A DNA stretch of 64,000 nt. Origin: Sorghum bicolor (lineage: Eukaryota; Streptophyta; Magnoliopsida; Poales; Poaceae). Shown here in pieces: positions 12,833-26,042 of the stretch; the first letter of the stretch is position 1; each line of letters opens with the position of its first letter. The notes under the pieces are model-generated. The model had not been told where the DNA came from. It worked only from the letters and a program-made list of their open reading frames with translations, and searched no databases. The translations under genes were made by a program, and so were the position numbers. The stretch lies in contig NC_012877.2 in NCBI RefSeq assembly GCF_000003195.3, forward strand, positions 29,209,898 to 29,273,897, given 5' to 3'.

Positions 12833-14751
12833 TGAAAGCCCTAGTTTGGTTTTGGATAATTGATGAAACCCTAGTACTAACCTCTATGCTAAGTGTGTGT
12901 AGACTTAATGAGGTTGGTACATGCCAAGTGATGATCTTGGTGATGATGGTGATGACCACAAGATGATCAAGTGCTCAATTTGGTAAAGAAGAAAGAGAAA
13001 AACAAAACCCTATGGAGATCCAGGCAAAGGTATTACTTAGGGTTTTGGTTTTGGTGATCAAGACACCATAGAGGGTGTGATCACATTTAGGATAGATAGT
13101 CGTACTATATAGAGGGGAATTCTTTGGCTAAGCGGTTATCAAGTGCCACTAGGTGTCATTGTTCATGTGCATGCATTTAGAACCTAGTGAGCTAACTTAA
13201 CTCCTTCGAAGAAAATGATTGTGAAAACGCTAACACACGTGCACTTGTTGGTACACACGTTGTGGTGTTGGCACACTTTGAGAAGGAGGTGGAGTTTGAA
13301 GGGTAGAGAGAGGATGGGTTCCTCTCTCCCTCCCGCCGAGCCTGCTCGGCGGGAGTCGGCGCTTTTCGAGAAAATGAAGTGCATATTTTCTATTGCGCCG
13401 GTGGGAAATTTGGAGAAGTCGCGGGAGTGTTTCTCGCTGAGGAACACTCACCGGACGCTGGCTTAGAGGCACCGGACGCTGTGTCTGAGCATCCGGTGTG
13501 CAGGCTGCCTGGCTCAGCTAGGGTTAGGCACCGGACGCAAGCTGGAGCGTCCGGTGGTCTGAGTCCAGTATCCGCGCGTTTTGCAAACCTCTCTGGGTGT
13601 GAGTCCGGTGAGCACCGGACGCTCAGGGTGCGTCCGGTGACCCTGTGAGTTTGCGGAGCTCTCTGCGCATGAGTCCGGTGTGCACCGGACGCGTCCGGTG
13701 CTAACTTGCTCAACGTTCGGTGCACTGCAGGTGACCGTTAGATTCTGACACACAGCTGACGTTGGAGCACCGGACGCAGGTGTTGAGCATCCGGTGCCCC
13801 TTTAAGAGCGTCCGGTGACCCCGTGTTTCGCCCAGTGAAAGAGCCAATGGCTCTATTTGTTTGAGGGGCTATAAATACGTATTTGGCCGGCTTGGGGCTC
13901 ACACTCTTGGCATTCTAACATACTTGACATCCTTGTGAGCCTAAGCAAACACCTCCCACTCATCTCCTTCATAGATTAAACATCTTTGTGAGATTGGGAG
14001 TGATTCCAAGTGCATTTGCTTGAGTGATTGCATCTAGTGGCACATGGGGATCGTTTTAGCTGCGGTTTTCTTGTTACTCTTGGTGGTTGCCGCCACCTAG
14101 ACGGCTTGGAGCAGCGGAGGAGGATTGGCACGAGTTGGTGATTGTTCGTGGCCATCTCCCGGTGATTGTGAGAGGTTTGTGCCTACCTCGGCGGAGAGCC
14201 AAAAGGTAACTCTAGTAAAGTGCTCGTGTCATTGAGCTACCTCACTGGTGGGTAGGTTCTTGTGGTGTCCTAGTGAGGACGAGGTTCGTGCTACACCTCT
14301 TAGCCGCCGAACCACCAAGTGTTGGTCGACACAACGGGGACGTAGCGTGCCGGCAAGCACGTGAACCTCGGGAGAAAAATCGGTGTCTCAATTGTGTTTG
14401 ATTGGCATTCTCCCGGTGCTTGATTGTTTATATTGGTGATTGGTTCATCCCCTACACGGCGGTATAAATATCTCATCCTATCCTTTACTTACCGCAAACT
14501 AGTGTAATTAGTTTAGTTGCTTACTTTGCCTTGTGTAGCTTAGTTCTCTAGTGTAACTTGTAGAGACTTAGCTCTTGTGTGCATAGTGATCATAGCAACT
14601 AGAATTGTTGGGTAGGTGGCTTGCAAACACCCCATTAGAGCTAGAGCAAAAAGCTTCGCTTTGTTATTTACTAACTCCTTGCTCTAGTGAGTTTGTAGAA
14701 TTTTAAATAGGCTATTCACCCCTCCCCCTCTAGCCATATTAGGACCTTTCA
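12833..14751 (+). mobile_element. Solo LTR (1,919 bp) nested in an older LTR of a related family
   Basis: It begins TGAAAGCCCTAGTTTGG and ends GGACCTTTCA, giving TG..CA termini, and is bracketed by ACGTG duplications. No primer-binding site, gag or pol lies between the ends, so this is a single LTR left by recombination between two LTRs. It contains the CCGGAC-motif cluster (13448-13825), a TATA box (13869-13878) and the T/C-rich end block (ATTCACCCCTCCCCCTC, about 14714-14730) that usually precedes the 3' end of copia SIRE-type LTRs in grasses. The family assignment is inferred from general LTR style; the termini and duplication are seen directly. Confidence 0.85.
13869..13878 (+). promoter_or_regulatory. 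Putative TATA box of the inner LTR promoter
   Basis: CTATAAATAC lies after the motif cluster. The matching element in the outer LTR is at 14871-14880 in the same relative place, and both are preceded by a GCCCAGTGAA.G block. This conserved position supports a U3 promoter. Confidence 0.6.
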
Positions 14752-14756
14752 ACGTG
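14752..14756 (+). repeat. Target site duplication, right copy (ACGTG) of the solo LTR
   Basis: This is the direct repeat of 12828-12832, immediately after the inner LTR terminus. Confidence 0.85.
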
Positions 14757-15976
14757 GCTAACGCATGAGCACCGGACGCTAGGAGTTGAGCGTCCGGTGG
14801 CTCCCTGTGAGCGTACGGTGCCCTCGTGTTTTGCCCAGTGAAGGGGCAACGGCTAGTTTAGCCCTTAGGGCTATAAATAGAAGTGGTGGCCAGCCTTGGC
14901 TGGCAGAGAGCATCCTTGGGACTTAGTGTCCATGCTTGGGGAGTGCTAGAAAAGCCTCTAACTCACTTGTGCTTGCAAGAGTGCGAATCAATAGCGAGTG
15001 AGTGATTCTAGTGCGTTGCATTGAGAGATTGCATCGAGTGGCACTAGGTGTTCATGTTGCAAGCCGGTGGTGCTTGTTACTCTTGGAGGTTGCCACCTCC
15101 TAGACGGCTTGGTGGCTTGTGACTCCGTCGAAGCACGCAAGGAGATTGTGCGGTGCTCCGGAGAAGAGATTGTGAGGGGTACGGTGCTCACCCCACGGGG
15201 ATCGCGAAGAGCAACTCTAGTTGAGCGAGACGTGAAGAGCGACAAGTGGTTCGGCCGGGTCAAGTGCTAGAGCTTGTGGTAAGCACTCCACGTGGGAGAG
15301 TGTGACTTGCGGGTCACCACTAGCAAGAGGACCGGCGGCAACCTTGGAGCTTGTGTCAACGGGGACGTAGCTTGGTGGCAACCAAGTGAACCTCGAAAGA
15401 AAATCATCGTGTCAACTTTGTTCTTCCCGTTGGTTTGCAAGTCCCTAACACAAGCTTGTTCTTACTTTCATATACTTGTGCTTGTGTAGTTGCTCTTGTA
15501 ATTAGTTAGCTTGTGTAGCTTGCTAGTTACCTTCTTGCTTGTGTAGCTAGAAGTAGTTCCCTTACGTGACTAATTTGGTTTGTGTAACCTTGTTAGTCAC
15601 ATTGCTTAGTTTGTGTAGCTAAGTACTTTTGTGCTCTCTAATTTGGCATTGGTTGCCTTGTTGTTGAGCTTTGCTAGTGAGCTTACGAGCTTTGTGCTTT
15701 TGCTTACTAGTTGTGTAGAAGCTCCCCGGTTTGCAAAGTACTAGTGGCATAGGTTTGTGTGACCTTACTCCTAGAATTGGTTAGGCGAGCTCTTGCTAAG
15801 GTTGCACCTTGTTTCCTTGTTTAGGATCTTTTACAAGGTGCTAGAGAACTTAGATAGAGGGGTGTAGTCTTGGCTAAACCGATAGTTTTAATTCTGCTTT
15901 TGTTTCGGTTAGCCGGCGTAATAATTTTTAGAAAGGACTATTTAGCCCCCCTCTAGTCCGCCATCTCGACCCTTCA
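14757..15976 (+). mobile_element. Outer LTR, right part
   Basis: This continues the outer LTR after the nested insertion. It holds another pair of CACCGGACGC/GCGTCCGGTG motifs (14771-14800), the TATA box at 14871-14880, a downstream region rich in TTGTGTAGCT-like short repeats (15480-15730), and the terminal block TTTAGCCCCCCTCTAGTCCG ending ...CCCTTCA at 15976. Satellite resumes at 15977 at a different phase from where it stopped at 11712, so satellite DNA was lost or exchanged at this locus. No coding capacity is visible. Confidence 0.7.
14871..14880 (+). promoter_or_regulatory. Putative TATA box of the outer LTR promoter
   Basis: CTATAAATAG follows GGGG.CAACGGCT, and its position is equivalent to the TATA box in the inner LTR. 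Confidence 0.6.
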
Positions 15977-18900
15977 GTGCTTCCACAATGATTTCTGACC
16001 CTATGGTGCATTAGGCGCAAACCGTGCACCTATCTACCACTAAAACTAACATTGTCTCTAAATAGACCCAAGCGATAATCCATATGACACATGTCATCTA
16101 GGAATTCAATTGGGTGCGTCTAAATGGATTTCTGAGCATATGGTACGTTCCATGCAAACCATGCACCTATCTTGCATCAAGATTAGCACTATCTCCAAAC
16201 AGATCGAAAAGAGCTTCCACTTAAGCCTCCTCACCTAAGATTATTATCTGGTGCTTCTACAATGGTTTCTGAGCCTATGGTGCATTATGCGCAAACCATG
16301 CACCAATCTTGCACCTAAACTAACACTGACTCTAAACGGACCGAAGCGAGATTCCATATGACACACATCATTTAGGAGTTCTATCGGGTGCGTCCAAATT
16401 GATTTATGAGAATATGGTACATTCCATGCAAACCGTACACCTATCTTGCATCAAGATTAGCACTATCTCCAAACAGATAGAACCGAGCTTTCACTTGAGC
16501 CTCTTCACCTAGGAGTACCATTGGGAACTTCTACAACAATTTCTGATCCTATGGTGCACTGGGCACAAACCACGTGCCTATCTTGCACCGAAACTAATAC
16601 TATCTCCAACTGGACCGAACCGAGATTCCATATGACACACTTCATCTATTAGTTCCATCAGGTGCATCTAGCAGTTCCTTCGAGTGTGTCCAAATTGATT
16701 TTTGAGCATATGGTACGTTCCATGCAAACCGTGCGCCTAAATTGCATCAAGATTAGAACTATCTTCACTAAGGAGTACCACTAGGTGCGTCCAAAATGGT
16801 TTCTTAGACTATGGTACATTATGTGCCAACCGTGCACCTATCTTGCACCGAAACTAACACTATCTCCAAATAGACCAAAGCAAGATTCCATATGACACAC
16901 ATCATCTAGGAGTTCTATCGGGTGTGTCCAATTATGATTTTTGATCATATGGTATGTTCCATGCAAACCATGCACCTATCTTGCATCAAGATTAACACTA
17001 TATCAAAATAGACCAAACCGAGCTTTCACTTGAGCCTCTTCATCTAGGCATACCATCGAGTGCTTCCACAATGGTTTTTGACCCTATGGTGCATTAGGTG
17101 CAAACCGTGCAAATATCTTGCACTGAATCTAACATTGTCTCTAAATAGACCAAAGCGAGACTCCATACGACACACATCATCTAAGAGTTCTGTTGGGTGC
17201 ATCCAAATTGATTTCTAAGCATATGGTTTATTCCATGCAAACCGTGCACCCATCTTACATCAAGATTAGCACTATCTCAAAAGAGACCGAACCAAGCTTC
17301 CACTTCAGCCTCTTCACCTAGGAGTATCATCAGGTGCTTCCACAATGGTTTCTGAGCCTATGGTGCATTAGGCGCAAACAATGCACCTATCTTGCACCAA
17401 AACTAACATTGTCTCTAAACAGACCAAAGCGAGATTCTATATGACACACATTATCTAGGAGTTCTATCGGGTGTGTCGAAATTGATTTTCGAGCATATGG
17501 TACGTTCCATGCAAACCGTGCACCTATATTGCATTAAGATTAGCACTATGTCCAAACCGAGCTTCCACTTGAGCCCCTTTACCTAGGAGTACCATCGCGT
17601 GCGTCCTAAATGTTTTCTTAGCTCTAGCGCATTAGGTGCAAACCGTGCACCTATCTTGCACCAAAACTAACACTATCTCCAAATAGACCAAAGTGAGATT
17701 CCATATGACATATGTCATTAAGAGTTCTATTAGTTGTGTCTAAATTAATTTCTGAGCATATGGTACGTTCCATGCAAACCAAGCACCTATCATGCATCAA
17801 AATTAGCACTATCTCCAAACAGACCAAACCGAGCTTCCACTTGAGCCTCTTCACCTAGGAGTCTCATCGGGTGCTTCCACAATGGTTTCTGAGCCTATGG
17901 TGCATTAGGCGCAAACTGTGCACCTATCTTGCATCGAAACTAACACTGTCTATAAATGTATTGGAGCGAGATTCCATATGACACACATCATCTAGGAGTT
18001 CTATTGGGTGTGTCCGAAATGGTTTCTGAGCAGATGGTATGTTCCATGTAAACCGTGCATCTATCTTGCTTCAAGATTAGCACTATCTTCAAACAGACCA
18101 AACCGAGCTTTCACTTGAGCCTTTTCACCTAGGAGTACCATAGGGTGCTTAGACAATGGTTTCTCATCCTATGGTGCATTAGTTGCAAACCATACACCTA
18201 TCTTGCAACGAAACTCAAACTATCTCCAAACAGACCAAAGCAAGATTCCATATGACACACGTCGTTTAGAAGTTCCATCAGGTGCTTCTAGCAGTTCCAT
18301 CGGGTGTGTCCAAATTGATTTCTAAGCATATGGTGCGCCTATCTTGAATCATGATTAGAACTATCTCCAAATAGACCGAACCAAGCTTCCCCTTGGGCCT
18401 CTTCACCAAGGAGTACCATCGGGTGCGTCCAAAATGGTTTCTTAGATTATTGTGCCGTATGTGCAAATCGTGCACCTATCTTACATCAAAACTAACGCTA
18501 TCTCCAAATGGACCGAAGCAAGATTCCATGACACACATCATCTAGGAGTTCTATCGGGTGTCCAAATTGATTTCCGAGCATATGATATGTTCCACGTAAA
18601 CCATGCACCTATCTTGCCTCAAGATTAGCACTATCTCGAAACAAACCAAACCAAACTTTCACTTGAACCTCTTCACCTAAAAGTACCATTGGGTGCTTCC
18701 ACAATGATTTCTGACCCTATGGTGCATTAGGCACAAATGGTGCACCTATCTTGCACTGAAACTAACATTGTCTCTAAATAGACCCAAGCGAGAATCCATA
18801 TGGCACATGTCATCTAGGAGTTCTATTGAGTGCGTCCAAATGGATTTCTGAGCATATGGTACGTTCCATGCAAACCATGCACCTATCTTGCATCAAGATT

Positions 18901-21900
18901 AGCACTATCTCCAAACATCAAAAAGAGCTTCCACTTGAGCCTCTTCACCTAGGAGTATTATCGGGTGCTTCTACAATGGTTTCTGAGCCAATGGTGTATT
19001 ATGTGCAAACCATGCACCAATCTTGCACCTAAACTAACACTGACTCCAAACAGACCGAAGCGAGATTCCATATGACACACATAATCTAGGAGTTCTATCG
19101 GGTGCGTACAAATTGATTTATGAGAATATGGTACATTCCATGCAAACCGTACACCTATCTTGCATCAAGATTAGCACTATCTCCAAATAGATAGAACTGA
19201 GCTTTCACTTGAGCCTCTTCACCTAGGAGTACCATTAGAAACTTCTACAACAGTTTCTGAGCCTATGGTGCACTAGGCACAAACCACGCACCTATCTTGC
19301 ACCAAAACTAATACTATCTCCAACTGGACCGAACCGAGATTCCATATGACACACTTCATCTATTAGTTCCATTAGGTGCATCTAGCAGTTCCATTGGGTG
19401 TGTCCAAATTGATTTCTGAGCATATGGTACGTTCCATGCAAACCGTGCGTCTATCTTGCATCAAGATTAGAACTATCTCTAAACAGACTGAACCAAGCTT
19501 CCACTTGAGCCTCTTCACCAAGGAGTACCACCAGGTGTGTCCAAAATGGTTTCTTAGACTATGGTGCATTATGTGCAACTGTACACCTACCTTGCACCGA
19601 AACTAACACTATCTCCAAATGGACTGAAGCAAGATTCCATATGACACACATCATCTAGGAGTTCTATCTGTTGTGTCCAAATTGATTTTTGAGCATATGG
19701 TATGCTCCATGCAAACCATGCACCTATCTTGCATCAGGATTAGCACTATATCAAAATAGACCAAACCAAGCTTACACTTGAGCCTATTCACCTAGGAGTA
19801 CCATCGAATGCTTCCACAATGGTTTCTGACCCTATGGTGCATTAGGTGCAAACCGTGCACCTATCTTGCACTGAAACTAACATTGTCTCTAAATAGACCA
19901 AAGCGAGACTCCATATGACACACATCTTCTAAGAGTTCTGTTGGGTGCATCCAAATTGATTTCTAAGCATGTGGTATATACCATGCAAACTGTGCACCTA
20001 TCTTACATCAAGATTAGCACTATCTCAAAAGAGACCGAACCAAGCTTCCACTTCATCCTCTTCACCTAGGAGTATCATCGGGTGCTTCCACAATGGTTTC
20101 TGAGCCTATGGTGCATTAGGCGCAAACAATGCACCTATCTTGCACCAAAAATAATATTGTCTCCAAACAGACCGAAGCAAGATTCTATATGACACACATT
20201 ATCTAGGAGTAATATCGGGTGCATCGAAATTGATTTCCAAGCATATAGTACGTTCCCTGCAAACCGTGCACCTATCTTGCATCAAGATTAGAACTATCTC
20301 CAAACCGAGCTTCCAGTTGAGCCCCTTTACCTAGGAGTACCATCATGTGCGTCCAAAATGTTTCTTAGCCTATGGTGCGATAAGCACAAACTATGTACCT
20401 ATCTTGCACCAAAACTAACTCTATCTCCAAAGAGAACGAAGTGAGATTCTATATGACACACATCATCTAGGTGTTCCACTAGGAGATTTCTAAGCATATG
20501 GTACGTTACATGCAATTCGTGCACCTATCTTGCATCAAGATTAGCACTATATCCAAACAAACCAAACTTAGCTTCCACTTGAGCACCTTTACCTAGGAGT
20601 ATCATCGGGTGCATCCAAAATGGTTTCTTAGCCTAAGATGCATTAGGCGCAAATCTTGTACCTATCTTGCACCAAAACTAACTATGTCTCCGAACAGACT
20701 GAAGCGAGATTTTATATGGCAGTCATCTAGGAGTTCAATTGGGCGCGTCCAAATGGATTTCTTAGCATATGGTACGTTCCTTACAAATCGTGCACCTATC
20801 TTGCATCAAGATTAGCACTATCTCCAAACAGATCGAACCAAGCTTCCTCTTGAGCCTTCACCTAGGAGTAACATCGTGTGCTTCCAGTAGTTTCTGAGCC
20901 TATGGTGCATTATGCGCAAATTGTGCACCAATCTTGCACCAAAACTAACAGTCTCCAAATAGACCGAAGTGAGATTCAATATGACACACATCATCTAGGA
21001 GTTCTATCGGGTGTGTCCAAATTGATTTCCGACAATATACTATCTTAAACTGGACCGAAGCGAGATTCCGTATGACACACTTCAGCTAGTAGTTCCATTG
21101 GGTGCGTCTAGTAGTTCTCGGGTGTGTCCAAATTGATTTATATGCATATGGTACGTTCCATGCAAACCGTGAGCCTATCTTGCATCAAGATTAGAACTAT
21201 CTCCAAACAGACCAAACCAAGCTTACACTTGAGCCTCTTCACCAAGGTGTACCACTGGGTGCGTCCATAATGGTTTCTTAGACTATGGTGCATTAGGTGC
21301 AAACCGTGCACCTATCTTGCACCAAAACTAACACTATTTCCAAATGGACCGAAGCAAGATTACATATGACACACATCATCTAGGAGTTCTATCGGGTGTG
21401 TCCAAATTGATTTCTGAACTTATGGTATGTTCCGTGCAAACCGTGCACCTATCTTGCATCAAAATTAACACTATATTGAAATAGACCAAACCAAGCTTTC
21501 ACTTGAGTCTCTTCACCTAGGAGTACCATTGGGTGCTTCCACAATGGTTTCTGACCCTATGGTGCATTAGGCGCAAAACGTGCACCTATCTTGCACTAAA
21601 ACTAACATTTTCTACAACTAGACCAAAGCGAGACTCCATGTGACACACATCATCTAAAAGTTCTATTGGGTGCGTACAAATTGATTTCTAAGCATATGGT
21701 ACGTTCCATGCAAACTGTGCACCTATCTTACATCAAGATTAGCACTATCTCCAAACAGACCGAACCGAGCTTCCACATCGGGTGCTTCCACAATGGTTTC
21801 TGAGCCTATGGTGCATTAGGCACAAACTGTGCACCTATCTTGCACCGAAACTAACATTGTCTCCAAACGGACCGAAGCGAGATTCTATATGACACACATT

Positions 21901-23803
21901 ATCTAGGAGTTCTATTGGGTGCGTCGAAATTGATTTCCGAGCATATGGTACGTTCCATGCAAACCGTGCACCTATATTGCATCAAGATTAGCACAATCTC
22001 CAAACCGAGCTTCCACTTGAGCCCCTTTACCTAGGAGTACCATCGTGTGCGTCCTAAATGTTTTCTTAGCCTCTAGTGCATTAGGCACAAACCGTGCACC
22101 TATCTTGCACCAAAACTAACATTGTCTTCAAATAGACCGAAGTGAGATTCCATATGACATATGCCATTAAGAGTTCTATTAGTTGTGTCTAAATTAATTT
22201 CTGAGCATATGGTACGTTCCATGCAAACCAAGCACCTATCATGCATCAATATTAGCACTATCTCCAAACAGACCAAACCGAGCTTCCACTTGAGCCTTTT
22301 CACCTAGGAGTATCATCGGGGTGCTTCCAAAATGGTTTCTGAGCCTATGTTGCATTAGGCGCAAACCGTGCACCTATCTTTCATCGAAACTAACACTGTC
22401 TACAAATGTACTGGAGCGAGATTCCATATGACACACATCATCTAGGAGTTCTATTGGGTGCGTCCAAATTGATTTCTGAGCAGATGGTATGTTCCATGTA
22501 AACCATGCATCTGTCTTGCTTCAAGATTAGCATTATCTTCGAACAGACCAAACCGAGCTTTCACTTGAACCTCTTCACCTAGGAGTACCAATGGCTGCTT
22601 GGACAATGGTTTCTGATCCTATGGTGCATTAGTTGCAAACCGTGCACCTATCTTGCAACGAAACTCACACTGTCTCCATACAGACCAAAGCGAGATTCCA
22701 TATGACACACGTCATTTAGGAGATCTATTGGGTGCTTCCAAATTGACTTCCGAGCATACGGTACATTCCATGCAAACCATGCACCTACCTTGCATCAAGA
22801 TTAGCACTATCTCCAAACCGAGCGTCCACTTGAGCCCCTTTACCTAAAAGTACCGTCACGTGCGTCCAAATCTACCTAGGAGTTTCATCGGGTGCCTCCA
22901 AATAGATTTCTAAGCATATGCTACGTTCCATGCAATTCGTGCACCTATCATGCATCAAGATTAGCACTATCTCCAAACCAAGCTTCCACTTGAGCCCCTT
23001 TACCTAGGAGTACCATCGCGTGCGTCCAAAATGGTTTATTAGTCTATGGTGCATTAGGCACAAACTGTGTACCTATCTTGCACCTAAACAAACTGTCTCC
23101 AAATAGACCGAAGCAAGATTCCATATGACACTTGTCATCTGGAAGTTCTATTGGGTGCGTCTAATTGGATTTCTGAGCATATGGTACGTTCCATGCACAC
23201 CATGCACCTATCTTGCATCAAGATTAGCACTATCTCCAAACAGATCGAACCAAGCTTCCACTTAAGCCTCTTGACCTAGGAGTATGATCGGGTGCTTCCA
23301 CAATGGTACCTAAGCTTATGGTGCATTATGCGCAAACCGTGCATCAATCTTGCACCTAGACTAACACTAACTCCAAATGGACCGAAGCGAGATTCCATAT
23401 GACACATCATCTAGGAGTTCTATCAGGTGCGTCGAAATTGTTTTCTGAGAATATGCTACGTTCTATGCAAACCGTACACCTATCTTGCATCAAGATTAGC
23501 ACTATCTCCAAACAGACAGAATCGATCTTTCACTTGAGCCTCTCACCTAGGCGTACCATCGGGAACTTCTACAACAGTTTGTGAGCCTATGGTGCACAGG
23601 GCATAAACAACGCACCTATCTTGCTTCGAAACTAATTCTATCTCCAACTAGACCGAACCGAGATTCCATATGATACACTTCATCTATTAGTTCCATCAGG
23701 TGCATCTAGCAATTCCATCGGGTGTGTCCAAACGGATTTCTAAGCACATGGTACATTCCATACAAACCGTGCACCTATCTTGCATCATGATTAGCACTAT
23801 CTC
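15977..23803 (+). repeat. 137-bp centromeric satellite array, block 2
   Basis: About 57 monomers in the same orientation as block 1. The alternating A/B dimer pattern holds, but the monomers are more divergent and the regular 1.11-kb spacing is absent; the diagnostic insertion occurs irregularly as CATCTAGCAGTTCC (about 16666, 19379, 23702). Several shortened monomers occur near 21030-21060, 21770 and 22840-22990. A duplicated segment links 17.4-18.1 kb with 21.9-22.5 kb at an offset near 4,449 bp. The block ends with the ATCTC target site of the CRM element at 23799-23803. Confidence 0.92.
23799..23803 (+). repeat. Target site duplication, left copy (ATCTC) of the CRM-type element
   Basis: Satellite reads AGCACTATCTC up to this point. 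The same ATCTC follows the element at 31618-31622, where satellite continues with CAAACAGATC. Joining the flanks restores an uninterrupted monomer. Confidence 0.93.
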
Positions 23804-24752
23804 TGATGAGGACATCAGCACCATCTATACATCCACACCTACACCCACACCATCGCCAACACCACTTGGCCCTCTTACTCGTGCCTGTGCCCGTCAGCTG
23901 AATCATCAAGTAAGTTTATTCTTAAACTCTTGTCCATCATATTTAGACAATGGCGACACGTGCACTCTTGTTTTGCTTAGGAATGATGGAGAGGACCAGA
24001 AGCATAGGGGATTGGTGTAGGCTGGATTTGGACAGCAAGACAGCACCAACTTACAACAACCGCCATGACTTCATACAGAGTCCATTTTAAGTATGCAAGC
24101 ACTTGATGGAAAACTCGTCAAGTATATTTTTAGATGGATCTCAATTCAAGTTCACAGCAACTATGAGGCGGCCGCAATTGTCTAATAACTCCACGGACCT
24201 TTTCTTCGGATACATACTTTTAGAGCATGCTTCGGTCAATAAGGATCTCATGTTTCGGTCAATAAGGATCTCATGCAACCAAGCAATGGTTGCCTTTATT
24301 TCTCTGTTATTTTTAGAGTGTCGAGAGTGCCGCCTAGCTTTGCTCTCTCTTGTATTTATGGCTCCTACATGCCACCACAACAATCTGGGTTTTGTTTAAT
24401 CGAGTTAGCCATTTGCTACCGCCTTTCAGCGCGCGTGTTGGATAAACCGCCCGTCTGATTGTAAAAGGAACCCCACCATCTTGTGATTTCAGATTGAAAG
24501 CTCAATATATATATATATTGCAATTGTGATTGTTCATTGTGTTCTTGCTTGTTCTTCGATTGCTTGCAGGACGAGTGCCCTCGTGGCCGGGTCGCGCACC
24601 ACAAGAACGCAGCGATCCTTGGAGTCGGTGTATCGGTTGCTAAGGCGCATCATCCTAGGATGGTTGTATTCGGATCGTGAACGTCGTCTCCTTCCACTAA
24701 ATCAAAGTTATCCATCTCCACCAAAAAGATCGGGACACCCTCGTTCTTATTA
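23804..24752 (+). repeat. 5' LTR of the CRM-type element
   Basis: 949 bp from TGATGAGGACATC to TTCTTATTA. It begins with sequence that is coding in the 3' LTR (the polyprotein C-terminus); here that frame has no upstream coding region. A short AT dinucleotide run is near 24504-24518. The last third is shared with the LTR fragment at 1-609. Confidence 0.93.
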
Positions 24753-26042
24753 TGTGGTAATCAGAGCAAGGTTTGATTGGTGAGAGATTTTAGTTTGCAA
24801 TTTTTTTCCTATAGTCCAGAAAAGCCAAAAAAAAATTTTAGTTTCATTCCCAACATCCTATAGACCCATTGAGCCTTTTACTAGTACTACTTAGTTCAGG
24901 CAAGTTGTGTTTGATTTACATCGGTTGAGTCGAATTGTTGGTCTTGGGTTTAGACTTTTAGAGTTTCGAGTTCTTGGCACGTTTTAGTCACTGCCCATCG
25001 TATAATCTCTGCTGCAATCACTATTATCATATACATTTGGAATGTCTGAACTATCATCACCACCCTACTTGTGCACCGTGTAAACTCCATCCACCAGTTT
25101 ATCTTTTCACTTGTACGCACCCCTATATTTTTAGGCGCATGCACCCTTTCACTTCAACCCATGAGCATGCTATGATTAACCACCACCTCCTGCAAGCTCT
25201 TTTCTACCATCCATACATCCTATTATAAGCGCTAGCGCACATTCTATTTTCAGCATCCTATTGCAACCACCAGATTTGTTCCACATTTGCGCATCTAATT
25301 TTAGAACATTCCATTGTTCCATCCACTTCCAGCAGCGCGCATCCTTTTGCCTGTCCTCCACTCTTCTTTCACATTATATTTTTAGCATCCCCATTGCAAT
25401 AAGTACTACTGCAGCACCATATCACCATCACAATTTGCTAGTTGTATTTTTGTCACACTAAAGGCATTGTGCGTATTCTGAAATCTAATCCATCAAAATT
25501 TAGATTTGTTTTAGTTGAGCAAAGTAAAAGAAAAAAAAACAGAAAGAAACAAAAAAACAATCAAAAAAAGAGTAAAAAAACGAAAGAAAAAAAAACGAAA
25601 GAAAAGAAAGGAAGAGGAAAAGAAGGGGAGTTATCTCTTGTTGTCCTTATTATTGTTCCTACTGTACTGTGACTTTGTTTGTGTCTAGGCTCGCGTCTCT
25701 AGCACGGTCTAGCCTAGGACCAGCATAGCACCACCGTTGAATGATTTCTCAACCTGCTTTTGTAACTAATGTGGTGTTAGTATTTCCTTGCTACTTTCAG
25801 CCTTCCTATAGCTCCACAAATTCGACTATAGCTTGACAGGGATTGATGTTGCGGCACCGGTACACTTGCTTCTTAGGTTGAGTTGCTGAATTGTTGGCTG
25901 CTGCCCCCTCCTGTTGAGTTTGGTAAGAACAGGTGAGAACATGCACGGACAAGTGTTGAGAGTGAGAGGATTATAATAACCACATCCTAGTAGCATTAGG
26001 GCAGTTTTTCTTTCACTTTTTTTTGTCTCCTCTCTTGTGATC
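24753..26042 (+). other. Primer-binding site and untranslated leader of the CRM-type element
   Basis: TGGTAATCAGAGC at 24755-24767 matches the usual plant initiator-tRNA-Met primer-binding site except for one extra A. The leader of almost 1.3 kb has no convincing gene. It contains an A-rich tract at about 25520-25620 (AAAAGAAAAAAAAACAGAAA and similar) and many T-rich stretches. The gag start is placed at the ATG at 26043, in a purine-rich context after a pyrimidine-rich block. Confidence 0.75.

Noticed and set aside
12396..13753. Overlapping GC-rich open frames on both strands in the nested LTRs
   Set aside because: They are made of the CACCGGACGC motif cluster, which avoids stop codons in several frames. 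They lie in LTR U3 regions and show no domain.
24103..24399. Small protein encoded by the CRM LTRs (also at 30970-31266)
   Set aside because: The frame is present in both LTRs only because the LTRs are near-identical. It has no recognisable domain, and its region is the non-coding part of the LTR.
25500..25672. Lysine-rich small protein in the CRM leader
   Set aside because: It is a translation of an A-rich tract in an untranslated leader, with no homology or start context.
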